A DNA stretch of 64,000 nucleotides from Paracoccus amoyensis (GTDB lineage Bacteria; Pseudomonadota; Alphaproteobacteria; Rhodobacterales; Rhodobacteraceae), in the NCBI RefSeq assembly GCF_014490725.1, contig NZ_JACOQL010000005.1:248001-312000 (forward strand). The letters run 5' to 3'. The position numbers were made by a program, and so were the translations under genes. Shown here in pieces: positions 41,096 through 49,799 of this stretch (its first letter is position 1; every line of letters starts with the position of its first letter). The notes under the pieces were generated by a model that searched no databases, was not told where the DNA came from, and worked only from the letters and a program-made list of their open reading frames with translations.

Positions 41096-42102
41096 AGCAC
41101 ACCTCGCGCTTTCAGGCGTTCTGGCGTGACCAGCCCGCGCTCCAGCATGGCATTGCGCACGGTGTTCGAGATGGCGTTGGCTGGAAGGTAACTATCGCCG
41201 TTCACCAGCCCGGCGTAGAAATCCGCGATCTCGTCCATGCTGGCGCGGGGCGTGTCGGCAGGCTTGCTGCTGCGCTTGCGCCGCTTGTCGCCCTCGGCAG
41301 GCTTTTGGGCTTCGGCCGACCGTACTGCCCGTTCCATCGCCCTGTCCAAGGCTCTCGGCCCGTCCGGCGGTTCCGGATGGCGCTCGCGGCTGTCCCGGGC
41401 CACCGCGAGGATCCGGTCTTCGGTCAGGCCGAGATCGGTGATCCAGCGGCGGATATGTTCGCGCGGTGGCCAGCCCTGCCACCAGCCCGGAAGGGCGGCA
41501 TCGGTGTCCAGACCGAGGGCGTCGAGCAGCTTCCCGAAAAACTCTTCAAATCCATCATCGCGCGCTCGCGCGCCCTCCTCCTCCTTTACTGGTTCTCTTA
41601 AAGGTTCTCTTACAAGGTTAGTGTCCGGATTTCGGACACGGGAATCGCCATTTTCCGGACACGGCTTTGCCCGAAATCCGGACACGGCTCCGTGTGCAGT
41701 TTCCGGACACGGGTTGCCTGCATCCGGCGACGTCGGGCGTCTTTCGCCGTCAGGATCATTGTCAGAAAATCCCGGGAATTCGCCATGTCCGAATTCCGGA
41801 GACGGGTCGGTTTCGGGGTCACCGAACCCGTCCTCGAAGCCCAGAATGTAGCGGGTCGGCTGCTGGCGTTTTGTGACCGGATCGACGCAGTTCACACGCC
41901 GGATCAGACCGGCCAATTCCAGCTTCCGCAGATGGTCGTTCAGGGCTGAGCGGCTGATCTCGCAATCCGCCGCCAGCCGGGCCTGCGTCGGAAAGCAGCC
42001 GAAATCGGGATTGTGGCGGTCACAGAGATGCCAGAGCACGATCTTGGTGGCAGGCTTGAGGCCGCGCTGCTGGATCGCCCAGTTGGTCGCGTAGTGGCTC
42101 AT
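41092..42102 (-). CDS. Helix-turn-helix phage replication initiator-like protein
   Basis: A 336-residue protein. The N-terminal winged helix (AIQQRGLKPATKIVLWHLCD, GCFPTQARLAADCEISRSAL, NDHLRKLELAGLIRR) resembles RepA/DnaD-like and lambda-O-like initiators. A disordered middle (about 100-185) is encoded by the iteron-like repeats. The C-terminal part (WWQGWPPREHIRRWITDLGL, NAISNTVRNAMLERGLVTPE) is helical. Initiators with the origin inside their own gene are known in lambdoid phages. It is preceded in the operon by a VRR-NUC nuclease gene. Confidence 0.75.
   Translation of the reverse strand: MSHYATNWAIQQRGLKPATKIVLWHLCDRHNPDFGCFPTQARLAADCEISRSALNDHLRKLELAGLIRRVNCVDPVTKRQQPTRYILGFEDGFGDPETDPSPEFGHGEFPGFSDNDPDGERRPTSPDAGNPCPETAHGAVSGFRAKPCPENGDSRVRNPDTNLVREPLREPVKEEEGARARDDGFEEFFGKLLDALGLDTDAALPGWWQGWPPREHIRRWITDLGLTEDRILAVARDSRERHPEPPDGPRALDRAMERAVRSAEAQKPAEGDKRRKRSSKPADTPRASMDEIADFYAGLVNGDSYLPANAISNTVRNAMLERGLVTPERLKARGVL
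41621..41712. repeat. Iteron-like repeats, candidate phage origin
   Basis: The core TCCGGACACGG (first copy TTCGGACACGG) occurs at 41631-41641, 41654-41664, 41677-41687 and 41702-41712, spaced 23, 23 and 25 bp. A degenerate fifth copy (CCGGAGACGG) is near 41796-41805. The first copy is half of a palindrome, GTGTCCG-N5-CGGACAC (41621-41639). All lie inside the initiator-like gene and make its middle region repetitive (PDTN, PENG, PETA). Confidence 0.78.
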
Positions 42103-42536
42103 GAGCGGGACCTCTGGCGCTGGGCGGTCGCGGCGCTGCCGATGCTGACCCTGTGGCGCGGGTTCAGTGCCTGTGCGCGGGTGGTGATGCCGTGATCGGC
42201 CAGAGCACCCAGCGCGTCCTCGACCGAGCGGACCAGCGCCCAGCCGAAGCCCTGCGCTTTCACCATGTCGCGGAACGCGCGTTGCGCCGGGCTGAGCCTG
42301 CCGGATGGGCTTTTGACCTCCAGAAACAGCACCCGGCCTCCGGTTACAATGATCAGATCGGCAAAGCCCGGAAAAACGCCCATGCCGGTCAGGATCGCCT
42401 GACGCTGGCGGGCAGCCTTGCCGCCGCTGCCCACCTCATTGGCAGAATGGTGGATGATGGCATCGCGCGGCAGCACGATGCGCAATGTGTGGACGATGGC
42501 GCGCTGGATATCGGTCTCGGGCGTGCGGCGGGTCAT
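42099..42536 (-). CDS. VRR-NUC domain nuclease
   Basis: From ATG 42536 the product is 145 residues with the PD-(D/E)XK-type VRR-NUC core: ETDIQRAIVHTLRIVLPRDA, VGSGGKAARQRQAILTGMGV, FPGFADLIIVTGGRVLFLEV, KSPSGRLSPAQRAFRDMV. The acidic and lysine residues of FADL and EVKS form the metal site. Phage VRR-NUC proteins are structure-specific endonucleases acting in replication or recombination. It overlaps both neighbours by 4 bp. Confidence 0.9.
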   Translation of the reverse strand: MTRRTPETDIQRAIVHTLRIVLPRDAIIHHSANEVGSGGKAARQRQAILTGMGVFPGFADLIIVTGGRVLFLEVKSPSGRLSPAQRAFRDMVKAQGFGWALVRSVEDALGALADHGITTRAQALNPRHRVSIGSAATAQRQRSRS

Positions 42537-42796
42537 GCAGAACCGCCTTTCGGTTTGCGCTGCGACACTGCGATCAGCAGCCCGGCCAATGCCAGGGCTT
42601 CGCGGCGTTCCTGCGGGTCCGGGCTGTGCTCCGCGATGGCCCGGCAGGCGAGGATGATCAGGCTGTCCGGGTGATGGATGAAATCGGCGACAATGCCGCG
42701 AGCTTCGGCCAGGCGCTGGGCGGGCCAGTCGGCGCCCCACTGAGCCTGGGGACTGTCGCATCGGTCTCCGACAGGGATCGGCGTCATGGCGTTCAT
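42533..42796 (-). CDS. Hypothetical early phage protein
   Basis: An 87-residue protein (PQAQWGADWPAQRLAEARGI, VADFIHHPDSLIILACRAIA, EHSPDPQERREALALAGLLI) with an all-helical pattern. I recognise no family. It is translationally coupled by 4-bp overlaps to the upstream HTH gene and the downstream nuclease gene and so belongs to the early operon. Confidence 0.65.
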   Translation of the reverse strand: MNAMTPIPVGDRCDSPQAQWGADWPAQRLAEARGIVADFIHHPDSLIILACRAIAEHSPDPQERREALALAGLLIAVSQRKPKGGSA

Positions 42797-43053
42797 GCCC
42801 GCACCCGCGCGTTGCTGGGCCTGGTATCGGCAACGCGGGGCATCTCCTGTGACTGCAGCCAGTCCTGAACGACACTCATCCGATAGAAAATCTTGCGACC
42901 GGCGCGGACGCAGGCCGGACCTTTGCGCCGACGCTCCCAGCGCCCCAGCGTGTCGACTGACAGGCCCAGTTCCTGCGCCAGGTCATAACGGCTGATCCAG
43001 CCGCGCAGCAGGCGCGGTTCGATCTCCGGTTCTGCACTCATGGGTTGTGTCAT
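42793..43053 (-). CDS. AlpA/excisionase-like helix-turn-helix protein
   Basis: From ATG 43053, with a perfect GGAGG ribosome site, the product is 86 residues: LLRGWISRYDLAQELGLSVD, TLGRWERRRKGPACVRAGRK, IFYRMSVVQDWLQ. This is the MerR-like winged helix of AlpA/excisionase proteins. It probably directs excision or early transcription and lies first in the leftward early operon. Upstream lies a 26-bp repeat also found before the integrase gene, a possible shared binding site. Confidence 0.82.
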   Translation of the reverse strand: MTQPMSAEPEIEPRLLRGWISRYDLAQELGLSVDTLGRWERRRKGPACVRAGRKIFYRMSVVQDWLQSQEMPRVADTRPSNARVRA

Positions 43054-43135
43054 GCTCTTGCCTCCTTCTCGCATCGCCCGGCCCATGAACAGCGAACCCG
43101 GCGGCTGACGGAGAGAAGAACAATCACATCGGATC

Positions 43136-43161
43136 GACCGGCAGGGAGGCGGAAGGGGGCG
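43136..43161. repeat. 26-bp repeat, copy 1, upstream of the excisionase-like gene
   Basis: GACCGGCAGGGAGGCGGAAG plus GGGGCG here is identical to 45529-45554. The spacing to the following start codon is about 75-85 bp in both cases. A related shorter match, GAGGCGGAA(A)GGGGGCG, is at 52222-52238 near the tRNA scar. The rest of 43054-43560 has no gene. Confidence 0.9.
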
Positions 43162-43272
43162 TAATTGCCGGGAACTTATGCCGCCCCATGTTTTGCTGGG
43201 CTTGAGGCCGCTTATTGCAAACAAGCGTGCTTCGAATCCGGGTCTGAATGCCGTCGAATGCGGTCGAAACAA

Positions 43273-43300
43273 CAACCGGCGGAATTGATTATGCCGGTTG
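43273..43300. promoter_or_regulatory. 8-bp inverted repeat in the phage early intergenic region
   Basis: CAACCGGC (43273-43280) and GCCGGTTG (43293-43300) are perfect arms around a 12-nt centre, between the leftward excisionase-like gene and the rightward gene at 43561. It is a candidate operator for a phage regulator. Confidence 0.5.
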
Positions 43301-43560
43301 CCGCTAGCAGGATCAGCGCCTGCTGCGAGAAGAACATGTCAAGAACAAAGACTCGCTTTTCCACAGTGAAATCGGCTGGACAAGTCGCGCCCCGGTGGTG
43401 AACAAAGCGGCCCAATCACGCCGGATGCGGTTGAACGACGCGGGTTCTTTCAGAGCCCGTGATCGGGAGAGATGTGCCTGCATGATCGGAAAATGAAGCA
43501 GGCGCGTGGGCTTGGGGGAAGGGTGGCCAGCGCCAACGAATAAAGGGAGATGAGGCAGAC

Positions 43561-44151
43561 ATGCCATTGCCGCAGCGTGCATTTTACACGGTCCAGGAGG
43601 CCGCGCTCCGATGGGATTGTACATTGGGCGGGCTCGCAGGATGGGCCGCGACCGGACGGCTGGAGATCGTGACAGCGATACGGCCGGTGATTCAGGGCGG
43701 TCACATCCATGCCGGCTTCGTTGCAGTCCCGGTATCGGATATTCTGGACCTGTTCTGGCCCGACGACGACACGACCGGAAGGGTAACGCTTCGGCGTTTT
43801 CGCCCGGTTGAGACCGAGGATTGGGTGCTGATCGAAAATCCTGCGGATTTCGTTGAGGTTCGTCTTTCTCGTCTGATGATTGCCGCCGAGGAGATGCAGC
43901 GGTTCGAGACCACGAACGGGTTGATGCGACGCATCGCCAGCGGTGCCCCGCCACGCCACGACTGGGAGGGTGTCCTGGCCTACCTGATCCGCCGCGTTCA
44001 TGTCGAAGGTGTGCCCGCAACGCAGGGGGAGTGGATCGCCATCGCGCTCGACTGGTTCGCGCAGCATTCGGAAGATGGCGAGGTTCCCGACGAAAGCACG
44101 ATCCGCCGCAGGCTCGGGCCGATCTGGAAGTCGTTGCAGGAGACGGTGTAG
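43561..44151 (+). CDS. Hypothetical phage protein next to the integrase
   Basis: A 196-residue protein. MPLPQRAFYTVQEAALRWDC, TLGGLAGWAATGRLEIVTAI is a MerR/excisionase-like start (helix-turn-helix of the 'TVQEAA.RW.C' kind); the C-terminal part has QGEWIAIALDWFAQHSEDGE, VPDESTIRRRLGPIWKSLQE. The family is not known to me; a DNA-binding regulator is plausible. It is convergent with the integrase gene and divergent from the early operon, preceded by a GGGAGATGAGG ribosome region. Confidence 0.65.
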   Translation: MPLPQRAFYTVQEAALRWDCTLGGLAGWAATGRLEIVTAIRPVIQGGHIHAGFVAVPVSDILDLFWPDDDTTGRVTLRRFRPVETEDWVLIENPADFVEVRLSRLMIAAEEMQRFETTNGLMRRIASGAPPRHDWEGVLAYLIRRVHVEGVPATQGEWIAIALDWFAQHSEDGEVPDESTIRRRLGPIWKSLQETV

Positions 44152-44192
44152 GGCAATGCGTTGATCGCCCAGCGCCACTGTCGATTGAACCA

Positions 44193-45455
44193 TTAGGCGC
44201 GTCGCCGCGCCCGATCCTCGGCGTCATGGACCAGCACCGGCTTCGGCCGGAAGGCATGGGCCACGGCATCGACGCCCGCGCGCAGCGGCGAATCCATGAG
44301 ATGCGCATAGCGCGCGGTGGTCTGTGTCTGGCTGTGGCCCAAGAGCTTGCCGATCATCTCCAGCGAGGCGCCACCGCTGACCAGCAGCGAGGCGAAGGTG
44401 TGTCGCAGGTCGTGAATGCGGACATCCTCGATGCCGACCTGCGTCTGGATCTGTTTCCAGAAGCGGCGGATTTCCTTCACCGGCTCGCCGGGCACGTCGC
44501 CCGGAAACAGCAGCGGGCAGCCACGCGGCACCAGCAGCTGGCGCTGTCGCACGATGGCGGCGGCTTCATCCGAGATCGGCAGCCGGTGGATCTTCCGCTG
44601 CTTGGTCATGCTGGCGGGCTTCGCCCAGCTGAGATGTTCGAGGTTGAAATGCTCGAACCGCGCCTGCCGGACCTCGCCGACCCGCGCGCCGGTCAGCATG
44701 CAGAGCCGGATGATGTCCGCCGCGCGCCGGTCCTCGGCCGCGTCCAGCGCCGCCGCCAGTTTCCGGATCTCGTCCTGCGACAGGAACCGCTCGCGCGGGT
44801 TCTCGATCCGGCGGCGAAAGCCAGATGCCGGATTGTCGTCCCGCCAACCCCAGCTTTGCGCATAGGTGAACATCTTGCGCAGCACCTCGCCGACCCGGTT
44901 GGCCCGGATCGGGGTCGGTTTTGATCCCTGCAATTTGCGCGCTCGGTTGTTGGGCTTGGCCTTGTGCGGCCGGGACCGACCCTCCGCAATGCGGTTCAGC
45001 AGCTTTTCCACGTCATAGGGCGTGATCTCGGTGACGAGGCGGTTGTTCCAGTCCGGTCCGATCAGCTTTGTCAGCATCGACAGTTGGTCGGAAGCATTGG
45101 TCTTTGCGAGGTTCGGCAGATGCACCTCGGCATAGCGTTCCACCAGATCCTTGACCCGAGGCGCCTCGCGCCCGTCCTCCTTCGCGCCCAGCGGATCGCC
45201 CCCGGCATCGATGTCGCGGCGCAGCTCCTTCGCCCGCTCCCGCGCCGCAGCGGTCGACCATTCCGGCCAACGCCCCAGCGTCATCCGCCGCTGCCGCCCG
45301 GCATGACGGTAATCCAGCGTGAAGGCCCGGTTGCCCGAGCGGTAGATGCAGATCGCAAATCCCCGCACCTCGCTGTCGAAGATCTGATAGTCCCGACCCG
45401 GTTCCGGCACCGCCTCCCGCACAGACTTCTCATTCAACCTCAACCGCTTCACCAT
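44193..45455 (-). CDS. int: Tyrosine integrase (DUF4102-type)
   Basis: From ATG 45455 (AGGAGG upstream) the product is 420 residues. The N-terminal DUF4102 domain reads EPGRDYQIFDSEVRGFAICI, then FTLDYRHAGRQRRMTLGRWP. A SAM-like core-binding domain is followed by the catalytic domain with Arg in MLTGARVGEVRQARFEHF, HDLRHTFASLLVSGGASLEM, GKLLGHSQTQTTARYAHLMD: the R, H-x-x-R, H and Tyr residues are all present. It integrates and excises the prophage, probably at a tRNA 3' end. It marks the right-hand side of the prophage. Confidence 0.94.
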   Translation of the reverse strand: MVKRLRLNEKSVREAVPEPGRDYQIFDSEVRGFAICIYRSGNRAFTLDYRHAGRQRRMTLGRWPEWSTAAARERAKELRRDIDAGGDPLGAKEDGREAPRVKDLVERYAEVHLPNLAKTNASDQLSMLTKLIGPDWNNRLVTEITPYDVEKLLNRIAEGRSRPHKAKPNNRARKLQGSKPTPIRANRVGEVLRKMFTYAQSWGWRDDNPASGFRRRIENPRERFLSQDEIRKLAAALDAAEDRRAADIIRLCMLTGARVGEVRQARFEHFNLEHLSWAKPASMTKQRKIHRLPISDEAAAIVRQRQLLVPRGCPLLFPGDVPGEPVKEIRRFWKQIQTQVGIEDVRIHDLRHTFASLLVSGGASLEMIGKLLGHSQTQTTARYAHLMDSPLRAGVDAVAHAFRPKPVLVHDAEDRARRRA

Positions 45456-45528
45456 GCCCAGCGCCTCCTTCTTGCATCCCACATGAGGCTCAGCCTCTCG
45501 CGCATGGCAAGTCATACATCGCATACCA

Positions 45529-45554
45529 GACCGGCAGGGAGGCGGAAGGGGGCG
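45529..45554. repeat. 26-bp repeat, copy 2, upstream of the integrase gene
   Basis: Identical over 26 bp to 43136-43161. It lies 74 bp upstream of the integrase start and may be an integrase arm site or an operator. 45555-45750 has no gene and no recognised attachment core. Confidence 0.9.
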
Positions 45555-45750
45555 GAATTCGGGAGGAGGCGTGCCGGTGGGCATTACCCGAAAGCATAAA
45601 CAAAGGCTGCCTGGCGGAACCCGCAAAGCTCCGTTTCGTTTGGGTCCGATGGAAGGCAGTCTTGAATCAGGCTTTGGACTGGGCCGTCCGGTTCAGAACT
45701 CCAACGCGCCCTCAGAGAGACAGCCGGTCTACATTATGGGATGAACTGAC

Positions 45751-46158
45751 ATGGAAAAGAAAACTATTGTTGAGGCGATGCGCGACATGGATCTGTGCTT
45801 TATGTCCACTGTTGCGAAGGACGGGGGCGTATCGTCCCGACCGATGTCGAATAATTCTCAGGTCGAATGGGATGGCAGCAACTGGTTTTTCAGCAATGGC
45901 GAAACCCGCAAGGTTCAAGAACTCAGTGAGAACCCTGCAACCGAGCTCACCTTTCAAGGAAAGGATACCTGGATCGTGCTGTCGGGCGAAGCAAAGCTTC
46001 ATCAAGATGATAAAGCACTGTTCAAGAAGCATTGGACGGACGAACTTGACCAGTGGTTTGAACAGGGGATCGACACGCCCGGCCTGACGTTGATCGAAGT
46101 GGCCGCCAGCCGCGCGGAATGCTGGGGCAAGCCGGGCGACGGCGTCGTGGAATTGTGA
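45751..46158 (+). CDS. Pyridoxamine 5'-phosphate oxidase-like (general stress protein 26 type)
   Basis: A 135-residue split-barrel flavin-binding protein: MDLCFMSTVAKDGGVSSRPM, SNGETRKVQELSENPATELT, WIVLSGEAKLHQDDKALFKK, HWTDELDQWFEQGID. This is the GSP26/PNPOx-like family, small FMN- or F420-binding proteins linked to stress. It is upstream of the catalase gene in the same direction with a 160-bp gap and may share stress control. Its relation to the neighbouring prophage (cargo or host gene) is not clear. Confidence 0.85.
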   Translation: MEKKTIVEAMRDMDLCFMSTVAKDGGVSSRPMSNNSQVEWDGSNWFFSNGETRKVQELSENPATELTFQGKDTWIVLSGEAKLHQDDKALFKKHWTDELDQWFEQGIDTPGLTLIEVAASRAECWGKPGDGVVEL

Positions 46159-46318
46159 ACCCGCAGCCTCTGCAAGAAGGGTGGTAGAATAGGCCGACGC
46201 GTCTGATTGCCCAATTGGGCGGGTGCGGGGCCGGCCTCTGCTTTCCCGGGTGACAGAACTGTAGCAAGAACGCGCGGCTTTTGCCGCGATCAGAATTTTC
46301 CAGCTAGCGGAGACGACC

Positions 46319-48378
46319 ATGGACAAGAAGGCCCAGACAGGAAATGCAGGCGAAACGCATCAGCGCGCGGGTGATGATCAACAGCTGACAACCAATCACG
46401 GCGTTCCGGTGTCGGATAACCAGAACAGCCTGAAAGCGGGGTCCAACGGGCCGACGCTGTTGGAAGACTTCGTTCTGCGCGAGAAGATCTTTCATTTCGA
46501 CCACGAGCGGATCCCGGAACGGATCGTCCATGCTCGCGGCAGCGCGGCGCACGGCTATTTCGAGTGCACCGATGCGATCCCGGACCTGTCCATTGCCAGC
46601 CTCTTTGCCGAAAAGGGCAAGCGGACGCCGGTTTTCACCCGCTTTTCGACCGTTGCGGGCGGGGCCGGCAGTGTCGACACACCGCGCGATGTGCGGGGAT
46701 TTGCGGTCAAATTCTATACCGATGAAGGCAACTGGGATCTGGTTGGAAACAACATCCCGGTGTTCTTCATTCAGGATGCGATCAAGTTTCCCGACTTGAT
46801 TCATTCTGTGAAGATGGAGGCGGATCGCGGCATCCGCAGGCAGCATCCGCGCATGATACATTCTGGGACTTCATCTCGTTGATGCCCGAAACGATGAACA
46901 CCATGATCTGGGCCATGTCGGATCGTGCCATTCCGCGCAGCCTGCGCATGATGCAGGGCTTTGGCGTGCACACATTCCGGCTGGTCAACGCGGACGGGAA
47001 ATCGACATTCGTCAAGTTCCACTGGACGCCGAAGCTGGGCATCCAGTCGCTCGTCTGGGACGAAAGCGCCAAGCTGCAGGGCGCGGATAACGACTTTCAC
47101 CGCCGCGACCTGTTCGAAGCGATCGAGGCAGGCGATTACCCGGAATGGGAACTGGCCATTCAGGTCATCAGCGACGAGCTGGCCGAAAGCCTGCCTTATT
47201 CGGTTCTGGACGCGACCAAGATCGTCCCCGAGGAAGATGCGCCCCTGCGGGTCATCGGCCGCATGGTGCTGGACCGCTGGCCGGACAACTTCTTTGCCGA
47301 GACCGAACAATCCGCCTTCCTGCCGTCGAACGTGGTGCCGGGGATCGACTTCACCAACGACCCGCTGCTGCAGGGGCGGTTGTTCAGCTATCTGGACACG
47401 CAGAAATCCCGGCTAGGGACCACCAACTTCCACCAGATTCCGGTCAACGCGCCGAAATGCCCCTTCGCGAACATGCAGCGCGATGGGATGATGCAGACGA
47501 TGATTCCCAAGGGCCGCGCGAATTACGAACCCAATAGTCTGGACGAGGCGGGCGAAGACCCCGGTCCGCGCGAAACCGGCACTGTCTTCCATACGTATGA
47601 GGACAACACCGAACTCGGAAACGAACCGTCGGAAAAGCTGCGCAAGCGGGACGAGACATTCGGCGACCATTACAGCCAGCCGCGCCAGTTCTGGCTAAGC
47701 CAGACCGACAACGAACGCGCGCATATCGCCAGCGCCATCACGTTCGAACTGTCGAAAGTCAGCTTGCCGCATGTGCGCGACCGCGTGGTATCGGTGATCC
47801 AGAACATCCATCCCGATCTTGGTCAGCGTGTCGCCGACGGGCTGGGGATCGATCTGCCAAAGGCGGCCAAGCCCTTCCGTGAACCGGTCGAGCTTGCGTC
47901 CTCGGATGCGCTGTCGATCCAGAAGAACTGGAAGGACACGCTGGAAGGCCGCAAGATCGGCATTCTGTTTGCCGAAGGGTCTGACAAGGCAACCATCGAC
48001 AAGCTGAAATCCGATGTCGAGGCGCAGGGCGGCAGCGTCATGCTGGTTGCCCCCAAGGTAGGCGAAATGAAGGTCAAAGGCGGCAAGCTTGCGGCGGACG
48101 GTCAGCTTGCCGGAAGTCCGTCGGTCATCTTTGACGCGGTTGCGATGGTGCTGATGCCCGAACAGGTCGAGAAGCTGAAAAAGGACGCCGCCGCGAAGGC
48201 CTGGGTCAGCGACGCCTATGCGCATCTGAAAGCCATCGGCCATTGCCCGGGGTCCAAGGCGCTGCTGGATCATTGCCACATCGAGGCGGATGCGGGTGTC
48301 GTCAAGAACGAGGATTTCGTGGCCGCCGCAAGCAAACGCTATTGGGACCGAGAGCCGAAGGTTCGCGATCTTGCATGA
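46319..48378 (+). pseudogene. katE: Large-subunit catalase (KatE/HPII type), split by one frameshift
   Basis: The first frame (46319-46882) carries the N-terminal part with the catalytic-His segment [16 protein letters not shown] and ends shortly after [16 protein letters not shown]. The second frame (to 48378) takes up with [16 protein letters not shown] sequence, MIWAMSDRAIPRSLRMMQGF, the heme-ligand region [14 protein letters not shown], and a C-terminal class-I-amidotransferase-like domain (KIGILFAEGSDKATIDKLKS). Restoring one C in the run near 46834 joins them into about 686 residues, normal for HPII. As given, no full catalase is made; a sequencing error cannot be excluded. Confidence 0.9.
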
Positions 48379-48385
48379 CCCTGTT

Positions 48386-48412
48386 GGGCCGCCAGTTATG
48401 GCGGCCCATTTT
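48386..48412 (+). terminator. Rho-independent terminator after the catalase gene
   Basis: GGGCCGCC (48386-48393) and GGCGGCCC (48400-48407) with a 6-nt loop are followed by ATTTTC. The next gene starts 17 bp later and may be partly read through. Confidence 0.8.
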
Positions 48413-48428
48413 CATTGGATGAAAGAAG

Positions 48429-49661
48429 ATGACAAAAGGCAAGGACGCCGAAACGCGCAAGGATGATTTGCGCACTGGCAAGCCCTACTGGCTGAACACC
48501 TCTGGCATTTCCGTGCCCCATCGCGCCGATCCGGGCCGTGACCGTTTCGACGTGATCGTCGTTGGTGCCGGTATCAGCGGGGCCCTGACGGCCGAGGCAC
48601 TGACGCGGCAAGGATGCTCGGTCCTGATCCTTGATCGTCGTGCGCCGGTCAGTGGATCAACCCCGGCCTCGACCGCGATGATCCAGCATGAAATCGACGT
48701 GCCGCTGACCGAACTTCAGGCGCAGCGCGGCGCGCGCACGGCGAATGCCGCCTGGCGTCGGTCGGTCGCCGCCGTGAACGATCTGGTCGATCTGACCAAA
48801 AGGCTGAAGATCAAATGCCAGATGCAGCAGAAGCCCGCGCTTTATCTGGCAGGCAATCAGATGGACGCAGATGATCTGGCCAAGGAATTGTCCGCGCGGC
48901 GCAAGATCGGCATCGAGGCCGAACTCATCGACCGCGCGAGGCTGAAAGCCGATTATGGCATGACGCGCGCAGCCGCGATCCTGTCGCCGGATTCAGCAAG
49001 CGCGAACCCTGCGCAGTTGACGGCGGGATTGCTGCGCACGTGCAAGACCCGCGGTGCACTGATCGCGGCGCCTGTCGAAGTGACCGATATGGCTGAACTT
49101 CCGGGCGGCGTGGCCTTGGCCACCAGTGACGGTCGGGTTCTGACGGCAGATCACGCGGTCTTCTGCACTGGCTATGAATTCCTGCCCCAGATGCAGACGA
49201 AATCGCACCACGTCACATCGACCTGGGCGCTTGCGACGGGCAAGGTCAAGGACTTGGCCAGCTGGTTAAAAGACACCATCGTCTGGGAAGCGTCCGAACC
49301 CTACCTGTATTTCCGCAGCGACCCCTCAGGCCGGATCATCGCGGGGGGCGAGGATGAGGACGCAGCAGACAGAAACAGCGATCCGAAACTGCTGGCGCGC
49401 AAATCCAGGACCATTTTGGCCAAGTTGGAAAAGCTGACGGGTCTAGATGTGGGACCGGCGGAATTTGCGTGGTCCGCACCCTTCAGCGTCACGGATGACG
49501 GCTTGCCCATCATCGACCGGGTCAAGGGGCATGACCGCGTCTGGGCGGTGATGGGTTTCGGCGGAAACGGCATCACATTCTCGATGATCGCGGCGCAGAT
49601 TGTCGCGGCTGGCATCGCTGGCGAGAAAGACCCGGACGCCCGTCTTTTCCGGCTGAGGTAA
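48429..49661 (+). CDS. FAD-dependent oxidoreductase (DAO family)
   Basis: A 410-residue protein with the FAD-binding Rossmann motif DVIVVGAGISGALTAEALTR (about residues 38-57), a SGSTPASTAMIQHEIDVPLT block and a late dinucleotide/FAD closing motif VWAVMGFGGNGITFSMIAAQ. This is the D-amino-acid oxidase/glycine oxidase fold; the natural amine substrate is unknown. It directly follows the catalase gene, and oxidases of this kind release peroxide, so the pairing makes sense. Confidence 0.87.
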   Translation: MTKGKDAETRKDDLRTGKPYWLNTSGISVPHRADPGRDRFDVIVVGAGISGALTAEALTRQGCSVLILDRRAPVSGSTPASTAMIQHEIDVPLTELQAQRGARTANAAWRRSVAAVNDLVDLTKRLKIKCQMQQKPALYLAGNQMDADDLAKELSARRKIGIEAELIDRARLKADYGMTRAAAILSPDSASANPAQLTAGLLRTCKTRGALIAAPVEVTDMAELPGGVALATSDGRVLTADHAVFCTGYEFLPQMQTKSHHVTSTWALATGKVKDLASWLKDTIVWEASEPYLYFRSDPSGRIIAGGEDEDAADRNSDPKLLARKSRTILAKLEKLTGLDVGPAEFAWSAPFSVTDDGLPIIDRVKGHDRVWAVMGFGGNGITFSMIAAQIVAAGIAGEKDPDARLFRLR

Positions 49662-49775
49662 TCAGACGCAGCTGGGCCGAACAAATATCCGGGACTTTGC
49701 CCGCCGCTTCAGCTTCGCATCGCGCGAACCAATTAAGAACGACCCATTGAAACCAAAAGTCGTATCATCTATATA

Positions 49776-49791
49776 CCATCCATGTGGATGG
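49776..49791. promoter_or_regulatory. Palindromic operator at the CopG-type gene
   Basis: CCATCCA-TG-TGGATGG is a perfect 7-bp inverted repeat ending 8 bp before the ATG at 49800, and its right arm overlaps the ribosome site. Ribbon-helix-helix repressors bind such sites; autoregulation is likely. Confidence 0.7.
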
Positions 49792-49799
49792 AGAAGTCG

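Noticed and set aside
13072..45455. The whole element being a gene transfer agent
   Set aside because: Only the tail tip is GTA-like. The lambda-type terminase, gpE capsid, integrase, replication and lysis genes indicate a prophage.
45555..45750. Attachment core directly beside the integrase
   Set aside because: No tRNA segment and no repeat matching the left side of the prophage was seen.
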